A stretch of DNA of 64,000 nucleotides. It comes from Streptomyces sp. R33 (GTDB lineage Bacteria; Actinomycetota; Actinomycetes; Streptomycetales; Streptomycetaceae). A program made the translations under genes and the position numbers. The stretch spans positions 5,583,501-5,647,500 of the forward strand of contig NZ_CP165727.1 in the NCBI RefSeq assembly GCF_041200175.1, given 5' to 3'. The notes below the pieces were generated by a model, which worked only from the letters and a program-made list of their open reading frames with translations, searched no databases and had not been told where the DNA came from. Numbering within the stretch: the stretch's first letter is position 1; each line of letters opens with the position of its first letter. This document shows, piece after piece, positions 53,012-61,058 of this stretch.

Positions 53012-53048
53012 GCGTGTTATCCGGTCCCCTCGGCGTGCCAACTGCTTA

Positions 53049-53065
53049 TTGCAATCAATGCGCAA
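53049..53065. promoter_or_regulatory. Nur (nickel-responsive Fur-family) box of sodF
   Basis: TTGCAA-TCAAT-GCGCAA on the plus strand, TTGCGC-ATTGA-TTGCAA on the sodF strand, fits the published Nur form tTGCaa-N5-ttGCAA in 5-base spacing and in 10 of 12 arm bases. It lies 38-54 bases before the start codon, where nickel-Nur would block transcription of sodF. Confidence 0.8.
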
Positions 53066-53141
53066 CTGCACGCTAGCAGTATCTATTCCGGTGATCACGT
53101 AAGGGTCACCTGACCTCGTCCGGTGGGCCCCGGATACGACG

Positions 53142-53177
53142 AAGGCGCTCCCCTTGCCGGCGGCAGGGGAGCGCCTT
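53142..53177 (-). terminator. Hairpin after amino-acid permease 1
   Basis: AAGGCGCTCCCCT (53142-53154) pairs with 53165-53177, with a 10-base loop. It lies 18 bases downstream of the permease stop. Confidence 0.85.
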
Positions 53178-53194
53178 GGTCGTGTGCGGGCCGC

Positions 53195-54604
53195 TCAGGC
53201 CCGGGCCGCGGCCCGGCGCTGCATCACGTAGCCGGTCGCCGCGAGGGCGAGGGTGAGGCCGCCGGTGAACACCACCTGGACCCGGGTGTCCTCGCCCAGG
53301 AGCATCAGGACCAGGACCCCGGCCACCCCGGCCAGCGCCACCCAGGTCAGGTACGGGAAGCCCCACATCTTCACGACCAGCTTCTCGGGAGCCTCCCGCT
53401 CCAGCCGGCGCCGCAGCACGAACTGCGAGACGGCGATGAAGCCCCAGACGACGAGGATGACCCCGCCGACCATGTTCAGCAGCCAGGCGAACAGGGTGTC
53501 CGGGTACCAGTACGACAGCAGCACGGTGACGAAGCCGAACCCGCAGGAGGCGAGCACCGCGCGGCGCGGCACCCGGCCGCTGACCTTGCCCAGCGCCTTG
53601 GGGCCCTGGCCGCGGGAGACGAGCGAGTGGGCCATCCGCGAGGAGCCGTAGATGTTGGCGTTCATCGCCGACAGCAGGGCGATCAGGATGACCACGTTCA
53701 TGATCTCGCCGGCGGCCGGGATGCCCAGGTGGTCCAGGGTGGCCGCGTACGGCCCCTCCCCGGTCACCGCCGGGTCGTTCCACGGCAGCAGAGTGACGAT
53801 GACCAGCATGGAGCCGACGTACACGATCGCGATCCGCCACATGGTGGTCTTCACGGCCCGGGCCACGCCCCTGACGGGGTCGTCGGACTCGGCGGCCGCG
53901 ATGGTCACCGTCTCCAGACCGCCGTACGCGACGACCGAGGCGAGCAGTCCGACCAGCAGGCCGTCCATGCCGTTGGGCAGGAACCCGCCGTCGTGCACCA
54001 GGTTGGCGCTGCCGGGGGAGGAGGTGCCGGGCAGCAGGCCCAGGACGGCCAGCACGCCCAGGCCCAGGAACAGCGCGATCGCACCGATCTTGAGGGCGGC
54101 GAACCAGAACTCGAACTCGCCGAAGTGGGAGACGGCGGCCAGGTTGGTGCCGCAGAACAGGGCCATGAAGGCCAGCACCCACATCCAGGACGGGGTGCCG
54201 GGGAACCAGCCGGTCATGATGTGCGCCGCGCCGATCGCCTCGATGGCCACGCCCACGCACAGCAGCGTCCAGAACATCCAGCCGGCCGTGAACCCGGCCC
54301 ACGGGCCGATCGCCCGGTCCGCGTGCACGGAGAACGAGCCGGAGGCGGGGTTCGCGGCGGACATCTCGCCGAGCATCCGCATCACGAACATCACGAGCAG
54401 CCCGGACACGGCGTACGCGATCACGATCGAGGGACCCGCGGCGGCGATCCCGGCGCCGGAGCCGACGAAGAGGCCGGCGCCGATGACCCCGCCGAGGGCG
54501 ATCATCGAGAGGTGGCGCTGCTTGAGGCCGTTGCCGAGGGGGGATCCGGCGCCGCCCGGGGACGACGCGTCCTGGGCGCGGGGCGCGGTGGATGTCTGGC
54601 TCAT
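53195..54604 (-). CDS. Amino-acid permease 1 (APC superfamily, AAT type)
   Basis: The product has 469 residues with about twelve membrane helices. The start of TM1, RHLSMIALGGVIGAGLFVGSG, and YAVSGLLVMFVMRMLGEMSAANP give the APC amino-acid:proton symporter signature. EFEFWFAALKIGAIALF, ETVTIAAAESDDP and LTLLPWNDPAV match GabP/AroP-type proteins. The substrate is an amino acid or GABA-like amine; sequence alone does not decide. It is divergent from an SDR gene, and two palindromes lie in the gap. No close coupling to sodF. Confidence 0.92.
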   Translation of the reverse strand: MSQTSTAPRAQDASSPGGAGSPLGNGLKQRHLSMIALGGVIGAGLFVGSGAGIAAAGPSIVIAYAVSGLLVMFVMRMLGEMSAANPASGSFSVHADRAIGPWAGFTAGWMFWTLLCVGVAIEAIGAAHIMTGWFPGTPSWMWVLAFMALFCGTNLAAVSHFGEFEFWFAALKIGAIALFLGLGVLAVLGLLPGTSSPGSANLVHDGGFLPNGMDGLLVGLLASVVAYGGLETVTIAAAESDDPVRGVARAVKTTMWRIAIVYVGSMLVIVTLLPWNDPAVTGEGPYAATLDHLGIPAAGEIMNVVILIALLSAMNANIYGSSRMAHSLVSRGQGPKALGKVSGRVPRRAVLASCGFGFVTVLLSYWYPDTLFAWLLNMVGGVILVVWGFIAVSQFVLRRRLEREAPEKLVVKMWGFPYLTWVALAGVAGVLVLMLLGEDTRVQVVFTGGLTLALAATGYVMQRRAAARA

Positions 54605-54662
54605 GGAGGTGTTGCCTGTCCGGTGTGCGGGTGGACGGGAGGAAGTGCCCCAGTCTCACCTC

Positions 54663-54679
54663 TGTCCGATCATCGGACG
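54663..54679. promoter_or_regulatory. Palindrome 1 between permease 1 and SDR genes
   Basis: TGTCCGATCATCGGACG contains a perfect 15-base palindrome (GTCCGAT-C-ATCGGAC). It belongs to the same 17-bp family as the site beside it and the asd site. Confidence 0.65.
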
Positions 54680-54684
54680 CCAAC

Positions 54685-54701
54685 TGTCCGTTATTCGGAC
54701 A
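54685..54701. promoter_or_regulatory. Palindrome 2 between permease 1 and SDR genes
   Basis: TGTCCGTTATTCGGACA has perfect hexamer arms. Its centre lies 22 bases from that of palindrome 1, about two helical turns, so two dimers could bind the same DNA face. Both sites lie in the 166-base gap between the two divergent genes. Confidence 0.7.
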
Positions 54702-54770
54702 ATGGGATGACCGCCGGTGATCGTCCCCGTACGCTCGCGGCAGGACACCGGAGACGCGGCAGGGGGCCGA

Positions 54771-55553
54771 ATGGACCACGGCATACGGGAATTGGCGGCG
54801 ACGGGCCGCGGCGTACTGGTCACCGGAGCCTCCCGGGGCATCGGGCGGGCCGTCGCGGCGGCGTTCGCCCGGCAGGGCGACCGCGTCGCCGTGCACTGCT
54901 CGGCCCCGGGTGGGGATGCAGAGGCGACCCTCGCCGCGCTGGAAGGGGAGGGGCACGTGCTGATCGCCGGGGACCTCGCCGACCCGGCCCGGGTGGAGGC
55001 GCTGGCGGACGAGGCCGAGGAACTGCTCGGCGGTGTGGACGTCCTGGTCAACAACGCCGCCGTGATGGTGGCGCACCCGCCCGCCGAGACCTCGTACGCG
55101 CAGTGGCAGGAGGCCTGGCGGCGCACCGTCGACGTGAACCTGTTCGGCGCCGCCAACCTCAGCCACTGCGTCGCCCGCCACATGATCGACGGGGGCCGCG
55201 CCGGCCGCATCGTCAACGTCGGCTCCCGCGGGGCGTTCCGGGGCGAGCCCGACCACCCGGCCTACGGCGCCACCAAGGCCGCACTCCACGCGCTGGGCCA
55301 GTCCCTCGCCCTGGCCCTGGCCCCGCACGGCATCGCCGTCGCCTCCGTCGCCCCCGGCTTCGTCGCCACCGAGCGGGTCGCCGGCCGGCTGGAGGGGGCC
55401 GAGGGGGCGGGCATCGCGGCCCAGAGCCCCTTCGGCCGGGTCGCGCAGCCCGAGGAGATCGCCTCCGCCGTGCTCTACCTGGCCTCGCCCGGGGCGGTGT
55501 GGAGCTCGGGCGCGGTCCTCGACGTCAACGGGGCCTCCTACCTGCGCACCTGA
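54771..55553 (+). CDS. Short-chain dehydrogenase/reductase
   Basis: The product has 260 residues. The NAD(P) motif VLVTGASRGIGRAVAAAFARQG is near residues 15-36. VLVNNAAVM is the NNAG-like strand, VNVGSRGAFRGEP carries the catalytic Ser, and YGATKAALHALGQSLA the Tyr-x-x-x-Lys pair. The C-terminus has the classical ASPGAVWSSGAVLDVNGA ending. It is a cytoplasmic NAD(P)H-dependent oxidoreductase; the substrate is unknown. The ATG at 54771 has AGGGGG upstream; longer starts lack a ribosome site. Confidence 0.9.
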   Translation: MDHGIRELAATGRGVLVTGASRGIGRAVAAAFARQGDRVAVHCSAPGGDAEATLAALEGEGHVLIAGDLADPARVEALADEAEELLGGVDVLVNNAAVMVAHPPAETSYAQWQEAWRRTVDVNLFGAANLSHCVARHMIDGGRAGRIVNVGSRGAFRGEPDHPAYGATKAALHALGQSLALALAPHGIAVASVAPGFVATERVAGRLEGAEGAGIAAQSPFGRVAQPEEIASAVLYLASPGAVWSSGAVLDVNGASYLRT

Positions 55554-55595
55554 CGCCCGCGCACCCGGTACCCCGCCGACGGCCCGGTACGCACA

Positions 55596-55628
55596 GGACC
55601 CCCGCGCCGTCGGGCGGCGCGGGGGTCC
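55596..55628. terminator. Bidirectional hairpin between SDR and permease 2
   Basis: GGACCCCCGCGCCG (55596-55609) pairs perfectly with 55615-55628 over a 5-base loop, between convergent stops. Confidence 0.88.
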
Positions 55629-55647
55629 GCAGGGGCGGGGACGCGGG

Positions 55648-57066
55648 TCAGGCGGCCTTGCGCGCCCGGATCTCCCGCACCCACGCCACGACCAGCACGG
55701 CCGCGGCCGCGCCGGTGGACCACAGCAGCTGCGGCCGCGCCGAGTCGTCGAACAGCATCAGCACCAGCACCGCCGCCATGCCGAGCAGCGCCGCCCACGT
55801 CAGGTACGGGAAGCACCACATCCGCAGCGTGAGCCGCTCCGGCATGTCCCGCTCGAGCATGCGGCGCAGCTTCAGCTGCGAGACCGCGATCAGCGCCCAC
55901 ACGAACAGCAGCACTGCGCCGACCGCGTTGAGCATGTAGAGGAAGACCGTGTCCGGCCACAACAGGTTCAGCACCACCGACACGAAGCCGAAGGCCACCG
56001 AGGCGAACACGGCCCGGCGCGGCACTCCGCCGCCGGACACCTTCAGCAGCGCCTTGGGTGCCTCGCCGCGCTCGGCCAGCGAGAACACCATGCGGGAGGA
56101 GCCGTACAAGTTGGCGTTGAGCGCGGAGAGCAGCGCCACGAACACCACGATGTTCATGATCTGTCCGGCCGCCGGGATCCCGATGGAGTCCAGCACCGCG
56201 ACGTAGGGGCTCTCGCCCGGCTTCAGCGAGTCCCACGGCAGCAGGGTCACGATGACCACCATCGAGCCGACGTAGAAGAAGAGGATGCGCCACACGGCGC
56301 TGCGCACCGCGCGCGCCACGGACTTCGCCGGGTCGTCGGACTCGGCGGCCGCGATGGTGACGACCTCCAGGCCGCCGAAGGCGAAGATGACGGCGAGCAT
56401 GCCGGCGACCACTCCGCCGAAGCCCTCGGGGAAGAAGCCGCCCTGGCCGGTGAGGTTGGCCGTGCCGACCGGATCCGTGTCCGGGAGCAGGCCGAAGATC
56501 GCGAGGGTGCCGAGGATCAGGAAGAGCACGATCGCGCCGACCTTGAGGGCCGCGAACCAGAACTCGAACTCGCCGAAGTTCTTCACGGCGGCCAGGTTGC
56601 TCACGGTGAAGACCACCATGAAGACGAGCACCCAGACCCACTGGTCGACCGAGGGCAGCCAGCCGTTCGCGATCTTCGCCGCGCCGGTGGCCTCCACGGC
56701 CAGCACCACGACCAGCAGGAACCAGTACAGCCAGCCCGCGGAGAAACCGGCCCAGCGGCCCAGCGCCCGCTCCGCGTACACGGAGAACGAGCCGGAGGCG
56801 GGCATCGCCGCCGACATCTCGCCGAGCGCGCGCATGACCAGCATGGCGAGGGCGCCCGCCAGCAGGTACGAGCAGATGATCGCGGGGCCGGCGATGCCGA
56901 TGCCGGCTCCGGATCCGACGAACAGCCCGGCGCCGATCACGCCGCCGAGGCCGAGCATGGTCAGGTGGCGCTGCTTGAGACTGTGGCTGAGGGGTTCCTC
57001 GGGCAGGTCGGGCCCGGTCGGCGGGGTGGGCCCGGAAGGCGGTGCGGTGGGCAAGCGGTCGCGCAT
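55648..57066 (-). CDS. Amino-acid permease 2 (APC superfamily, AAT type)
   Basis: The product has 472 residues with about twelve membrane helices and the same signature set as permease 1 (RHLTMLGLGGVIGAGLFVGSG, MRALGEMSAAMPASGSFSVYAE, EVVTIAAAESDDP, VTLLPWDSLKPGESP). Residues 1-27 are a Pro-rich cytoplasmic tail. It is closely related to permeases 1 and 3 over the whole length, which suggests old local duplication. It has its own upstream region of 285 bases, shared with divergent bioY. Substrate undetermined. Confidence 0.92.
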   Translation of the reverse strand: MRDRLPTAPPSGPTPPTGPDLPEEPLSHSLKQRHLTMLGLGGVIGAGLFVGSGAGIGIAGPAIICSYLLAGALAMLVMRALGEMSAAMPASGSFSVYAERALGRWAGFSAGWLYWFLLVVVLAVEATGAAKIANGWLPSVDQWVWVLVFMVVFTVSNLAAVKNFGEFEFWFAALKVGAIVLFLILGTLAIFGLLPDTDPVGTANLTGQGGFFPEGFGGVVAGMLAVIFAFGGLEVVTIAAAESDDPAKSVARAVRSAVWRILFFYVGSMVVIVTLLPWDSLKPGESPYVAVLDSIGIPAAGQIMNIVVFVALLSALNANLYGSSRMVFSLAERGEAPKALLKVSGGGVPRRAVFASVAFGFVSVVLNLLWPDTVFLYMLNAVGAVLLFVWALIAVSQLKLRRMLERDMPERLTLRMWCFPYLTWAALLGMAAVLVLMLFDDSARPQLLWSTGAAAAVLVVAWVREIRARKAA

Positions 57067-57351
57067 GAGTGGGTGCTCGTACTCTCGTGCTCGGCAGCGG
57101 CGGTGGGGGCTCCGCAGAGGATTGGCGGGACCCTACAGTCTCGCCGGACGGCGCCCCTCCGTGCAAAACGGACGTGTTGTCTGAATCTGGCTCGTGACGC
57201 GGATCACTGCCTGTCAGGTGTGAACCGGCCTCTTTGTGCACTCCCCACCAAACCGGTGAGTAGGGCTTTGTCCCGGCCGGCGGTGGGGAGGCGCCCGGCC
57301 GCGCACTAGCGTCGGTGATCGTCCCGTCACCCTCACCCCGCGGAGCCTCCG

Positions 57352-57933
57352 ATGAGCACTGCTTCCGTCTCCTTCCGCCCCGGCGCCGTCCTCGCCGACC
57401 TGCTGCCCGCGAGCCGCGTCCGCGACATCGCGCTCGTCGCCGGCGGAGCCGCGCTCACCGGTCTGGCCGCGCAGCTCTCCGTGCCCGTTCCCGGCTCCCC
57501 GGTCCCGGTCACCGGCCAGACCTTCGCGGCCCTGCTGGTCGGCACCGCCTTCGGTGCCCGCCGCGGGTTCCTCTCGCTCGCCCTGTACGCGCTCGTCGGC
57601 ATGGCGGGCGTGCCGTGGTTCGCGGGCGGCACCTCCGGCGCGGGCGGCGCCTCCTTCGGCTACGTGCTCGGCATGCTGCTCGCCGCCACCGTCGTGGGCG
57701 CCCTGGCCCGCCGCGGCGCCGACCGCTCGGTGCTCCGTACGGCCGCCACCATGGCGCTGGGCTCCGCCCTGATCTACGCGGTGGGCGTGCCGTACCTGGC
57801 GCTGTCCACCGGGATGTCCTTCGGCGCGGCCGTCGCGGCGGGTCTGACCCCGTTCCTGATCGGCGACGCGCTCAAGGCCGCGCTGGCCATGGGCCTGCTG
57901 CCCGCCACCTGGAAGCTGGCCGGCCGCAAGTAG
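57352..57933 (+). CDS. bioY: BioY, biotin-binding S component of an ECF transporter
   Basis: The product has 193 residues and about six membrane helices. The family signature VPVPGSPVPVTGQTFAALLVGTAFGARRGFLS is at about 43-75, with the YALVGMAGVPWFAGGTSG loop, typical of BioY. A late AGLTPFLIGDALKAALAMG helix pair contacts the energising module. BioY captures vitamin biotin and, with EcfT and ATPases coded elsewhere, or alone, imports it. The window contains no ecfT or ATPase gene. It is divergent from permease 2 and ends at a strong hairpin. Confidence 0.93.
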   Translation: MSTASVSFRPGAVLADLLPASRVRDIALVAGGAALTGLAAQLSVPVPGSPVPVTGQTFAALLVGTAFGARRGFLSLALYALVGMAGVPWFAGGTSGAGGASFGYVLGMLLAATVVGALARRGADRSVLRTAATMALGSALIYAVGVPYLALSTGMSFGAAVAAGLTPFLIGDALKAALAMGLLPATWKLAGRK

Positions 57934-57952
57934 CCCCCGTACGGCGAGCGCG

Positions 57953-58005
57953 GCAAGCACGGCAGCCCCGGACCACGCGAAGTGGTCCGGGGCTGCCGTG
58001 CTTGC
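57953..58005. terminator. Very long hairpin between bioY and permease 3
   Basis: Arms 57953-57976 and 57982-58005 are perfectly complementary over 24 bp (core CGGCAGCCCCGGACCAC) with a 5-base loop. It serves the two convergent genes. Confidence 0.93.
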
Positions 58006-58017
58006 GTGCATGCGTGC

Positions 58018-59451
58018 CTAGGCGCGCTCGGCCGCCTTGCGGCGCATGTCGCGCACCACGCCGATGACCAGCACGACGGCGGCGACCAGCAGCGACAGCA
58101 TGACCGTCTCGCGGTTGTCCTTGTCGTAGACCATGTAGGCCAGGACGAAGGTGATCATCGCGGCGGTGGCCCACGTCAGGTACGGGAAGAGCCACATCTT
58201 GACCGTCAGCTTGTCCGGCGCCTCACGGACGAGGATCTTGCGCATCCGCAGCTGGGTCAGGCAGATGACCAGCCACACGAAGAGCGCGATCGCACCCGAG
58301 GAGTTCAGCAGGAAGCTGAAGACCGTGTCCGGGGAGCTGTAGTTGAAGTAGACCGCGGCGAAGCCGAAGACCACCGAGCCCAGGATCGCGGCCATGGGCA
58401 CGCCCCGCTTGTTGACCTTGGCGAAGATCTTGGGCGCGTCACCGCGCTCACCCAGCGAGAACGCCATGCGGGAGGCCGTGTACATGCCCGAGTTCAGGCA
58501 GGACAGCACAGCGGTCAGGACGATCACGTTCATGATCTGGCCGGCGTGCGCGATGCCGATCGAGTCCAGGGCGGCGACGTACGAACCCTTGTCGACGATC
58601 GACTTGTCGTTCCACGGCAGCAGGGTGAGGACGATGAAGATCGAGCCCAGGTAGAAGACGCCGATGCGCCAGATCACCGAGTTGGTGGCCTTGGTGACCG
58701 CGCGGCGCGGGTCCTCGGACTCGCCGGCCGCCAGGGTGACGATCTCGCTGCCCATGAAGGAGAAGACGACCATCAGCACACCGGTGAGGATGGAGCCCCA
58801 GCCGTTCGGCATGAAGCCGCCGGCGTCGGTGAGGTGGGCGAATCCCGCACCCGGGTTGTCCGAGCCCGGCAGCACGCCGAACACGGCCAGCATGCCGACG
58901 ACCACGAAGGCGCCGATGGCGACGACCTTGATGCCGGCGAACCAGAACTCGAACTCGCCGTAGGAGGCGACCGAGCCGAGGTTGGTGACCGTCAGGACCA
59001 CCATCACGATCAGGGCCCAGCCCCACTGCGGGACGGCGGGGACCCAGCCTTCGAGGATCTTCGCGCCGGCGGTTGCCTCCACGGCGAGCACGACGACCCA
59101 GAAGAACCAGTACAGCCAGCCGATGGAGAAGCCGGCCCAGCGGCCGAGCGCCCGGTCGGCGTACGCCGAGAAGGAGCCCGAGTTCGGGCTGGCGGCGGCC
59201 ATCTCGCCGAGCATCCGCATCACGAAGACGACCATCGCGCCGACGAGGAGGTACGAGATCAGGATGGCGGGGCCGGCCTTGGCGATGCCGCCACCAGAGC
59301 CGACGAAGAGACCGGCGCCGATGACGCCGCCAATGGCGATCATGGAAAGGTGGCGGTTCTTGAGACCGGCCTTCAGACCGTCGGAGGGCAGGCCCTCACC
59401 GGAGTTTCCGGTGGGGTCGCCTGCCTTCTGAAGGGTCGTCGTGGAGCTCAT
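58018..59451 (-). CDS. Amino-acid permease 3 (APC superfamily, GABA-permease like)
   Basis: The product has 477 residues with about twelve membrane helices: RHLSMIAIGGVIGAGLFVGSG, RMLGEMAAASPNSGSFSAYAD, WFAGIKVVAIGAFVVVGM, GSEIVTLAAGESEDPRRAV, LTLLPWNDKSIV. It differs from permeases 1 and 2 in having SYGEFEFWFAG and EDPRRAVTKATN, and a longer polar N-terminus (about 30 residues). GABA or a related amino acid is a reasonable guess, but not proven. Upstream is a 221-base gap shared with divergent rpiB, without a recognisable operator. Confidence 0.92.
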   Translation of the reverse strand: MSSTTTLQKAGDPTGNSGEGLPSDGLKAGLKNRHLSMIAIGGVIGAGLFVGSGGGIAKAGPAILISYLLVGAMVVFVMRMLGEMAAASPNSGSFSAYADRALGRWAGFSIGWLYWFFWVVVLAVEATAGAKILEGWVPAVPQWGWALIVMVVLTVTNLGSVASYGEFEFWFAGIKVVAIGAFVVVGMLAVFGVLPGSDNPGAGFAHLTDAGGFMPNGWGSILTGVLMVVFSFMGSEIVTLAAGESEDPRRAVTKATNSVIWRIGVFYLGSIFIVLTLLPWNDKSIVDKGSYVAALDSIGIAHAGQIMNVIVLTAVLSCLNSGMYTASRMAFSLGERGDAPKIFAKVNKRGVPMAAILGSVVFGFAAVYFNYSSPDTVFSFLLNSSGAIALFVWLVICLTQLRMRKILVREAPDKLTVKMWLFPYLTWATAAMITFVLAYMVYDKDNRETVMLSLLVAAVVLVIGVVRDMRRKAAERA

Positions 59452-59672
59452 GGACGGATCCTTAGGTTCTCGGGTTGCGAGGCCCCGGCATTCAAACCTG
59501 AGATGAACGCAGGACGGAAGACCTCAGTCCGGATCGTTGCCTTGGGATGAAAGTCCAGGACCTGGGTCCCGCCGTGTCCCATCTGCGTTCTTTGGGTTTA
59601 CTTGAGCTTTAGAAGTGACTTACGCGACACCCCTCCGCGGATCTTCGGGGCCGCTCGTGCCACACTCGACCC

Positions 59673-60158
59673 ATGCGCGTGTACCTCGGATCCGACCATG
59701 CCGGCTTTGAGCTCAAGAACCACCTGGTGGACTGGCTCAAGAACAACGGCCACGAGCCCGTCGACTGCGGGCCCCACATCTACGACGCCGTGGACGACTA
59801 CCCGCCGTTCTGCCTGCGCGCCGCGGAGAAGACCGCCGCGGACGCCGACAGCCTCGGCATCGTGATCGGCGGCTCCGGCAACGGCGAGCAGATCGCCGCG
59901 AACAAGGTCAAGGGCGTCCGCGCCATCCTGGCCTGGAGCGTCGAGACCGCGAAGCTCGGCCGTGAGCACAACAACGCCAACGTGATCTCCGTCGGCGGCC
60001 GGATGCACACCCAGGACGAGGCCGTGTCCTTCATCGAGGCCTTCCTGGCGACCCCGTACTCCGGCGAGGAGCGCCACACCCGGCGCATCGAGATGCTCTC
60101 CGCGTACGAGACCACCGGCGAGCTCCCCCCGATCCCGGCCCACCACCCGCAGGGCTGA
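59673..60158 (+). CDS. rpiB: Ribose-5-phosphate isomerase B
   Basis: The product has 161 residues. It interconverts ribose 5-phosphate and ribulose 5-phosphate in the pentose phosphate pathway. YLGSDHAGFELKNHL at the start, GGSGNGEQIAANKVKGVRA in the active-site loop, and REHNNANVISVGGRM are the family motifs. The loop lacks the catalytic cysteine of E. coli RpiB; as in mycobacterial RpiB the nearby Glu72 (Asn-Gly-Glu-Gln) takes over as base. Length and start are standard. Confidence 0.95.
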   Translation: MRVYLGSDHAGFELKNHLVDWLKNNGHEPVDCGPHIYDAVDDYPPFCLRAAEKTAADADSLGIVIGGSGNGEQIAANKVKGVRAILAWSVETAKLGREHNNANVISVGGRMHTQDEAVSFIEAFLATPYSGEERHTRRIEMLSAYETTGELPPIPAHHPQG

Positions 60159-60169
60159 TCTTCCGCTTC

Positions 60170-60205
60170 GCCGTGCCGCCGTGGCTTCCGGCCCGGCGGC
60201 ACGGC
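60170..60205 (+). terminator. Hairpin between rpiB and the glycosylase gene
   Basis: GCCGTGCCGCCG (60170-60181) pairs perfectly with 60194-60205 over a 12-base loop and is followed by CGTTT. It may terminate or reduce read-through from rpiB into the next gene. Confidence 0.75.
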
Positions 60206-60230
60206 CGTTTCCCGACGTAGGAGCAGAGCA

Positions 60231-61037
60231 GTGCCCGAGGGGCATACGATCCACCGCCTCGCCCAGGACCACACCGAGCGCTTCGCCGGGCGCCCGGTCC
60301 GGGTGAGCAGCCCGCAGGGCCGCTTCGCCGAGAGCGCCGCCCTGCTCGACGGGCGGGACCTGGAGAGCGCCGAGGCGCACGGCAAGCACCTGTTCCTGGA
60401 ACTCGGCGACGCGTGGGTCCACATCCACCTCGGCCTGTTCGGCAAGCTCGGCTTCGGCCCGGCCCCCGCGCCCCCGGCCACCGACACGGTCCGGCTGCGG
60501 CTCCTCAACGCCGAGCACTGGGCCGACCTGCGCGGCCCCACCGCCTGCGCACTGATCGGCGACGCCGAGAAGAAGGCGATACACGAGCGGCTCGGCCCCG
60601 ACCCGCTGCGCCCGGCCGACGATCCGGACCGCGCATGGAAGCGGATCTCCCGCTCCCGCACCACCGTCGCCGCCCTGCTCATGGACCAGAAGGTGATCGC
60701 GGGCGTCGGCAACGTCTACCGCGCCGAGGTCCTCTTCCGGCACGGCATCGACCCGTACCGGCTCGGCAAGGACCTCACGCGCGGCGAGTGGGACGCCATG
60801 TGGGCGGACCTGGCGGCGCTGATGCGCGAGGGAGTACGGAACAACCGGATCGACACCGTCCGCGACGAGCACCTGCCCGAGGCCATGGGCCGTCCGCCGC
60901 GCGTGGACGACCACGGCGGCGAGGTGTACGTCTACCGCAGGGCGAACATGCCCTGCCACATCTGCGGGGCCGAGGTCCGCACCGCCGACCTGGCGGCGCG
61001 CAACCTCTTCTGGTGCCCGTCCTGTCAGACCCGCTGA
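60231..61037 (+). CDS. Fpg/Nei-family DNA glycosylase
   Basis: The product has 268 residues. The N-terminus PEGHTIHRLAQDH has the catalytic Pro2-Glu3 exposed after Met removal, and the His-Thr-Ile-His form marks the Nei-like branch of actinobacteria. AHGKHLFLELGD carries the conserved Lys and IHLGLFGK follows. The helix-two-turn-helix is VIAGVGNVYRAEVLF. A C-terminal zinc finger (CHICGAEVRTADLAARNLFWCPSCQTR) has all four Cys residues. It removes oxidised bases and cleaves the strand at abasic sites. The start is fixed by Pro2. It follows rpiB by 72 bases. Confidence 0.92.
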   Translation: MPEGHTIHRLAQDHTERFAGRPVRVSSPQGRFAESAALLDGRDLESAEAHGKHLFLELGDAWVHIHLGLFGKLGFGPAPAPPATDTVRLRLLNAEHWADLRGPTACALIGDAEKKAIHERLGPDPLRPADDPDRAWKRISRSRTTVAALLMDQKVIAGVGNVYRAEVLFRHGIDPYRLGKDLTRGEWDAMWADLAALMREGVRNNRIDTVRDEHLPEAMGRPPRVDDHGGEVYVYRRANMPCHICGAEVRTADLAARNLFWCPSCQTR

Positions 61038-61058
61038 GGCCGGACCGGCCGGCCCGGC

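Noticed and set aside
57158..57172. TCCGT-GCAAA-ACGGA upstream of permease 2 as a fourth shared operator
   Set aside because: Arms are only five bases and lack the outer TG/CA; in GC-rich DNA this can occur by chance.
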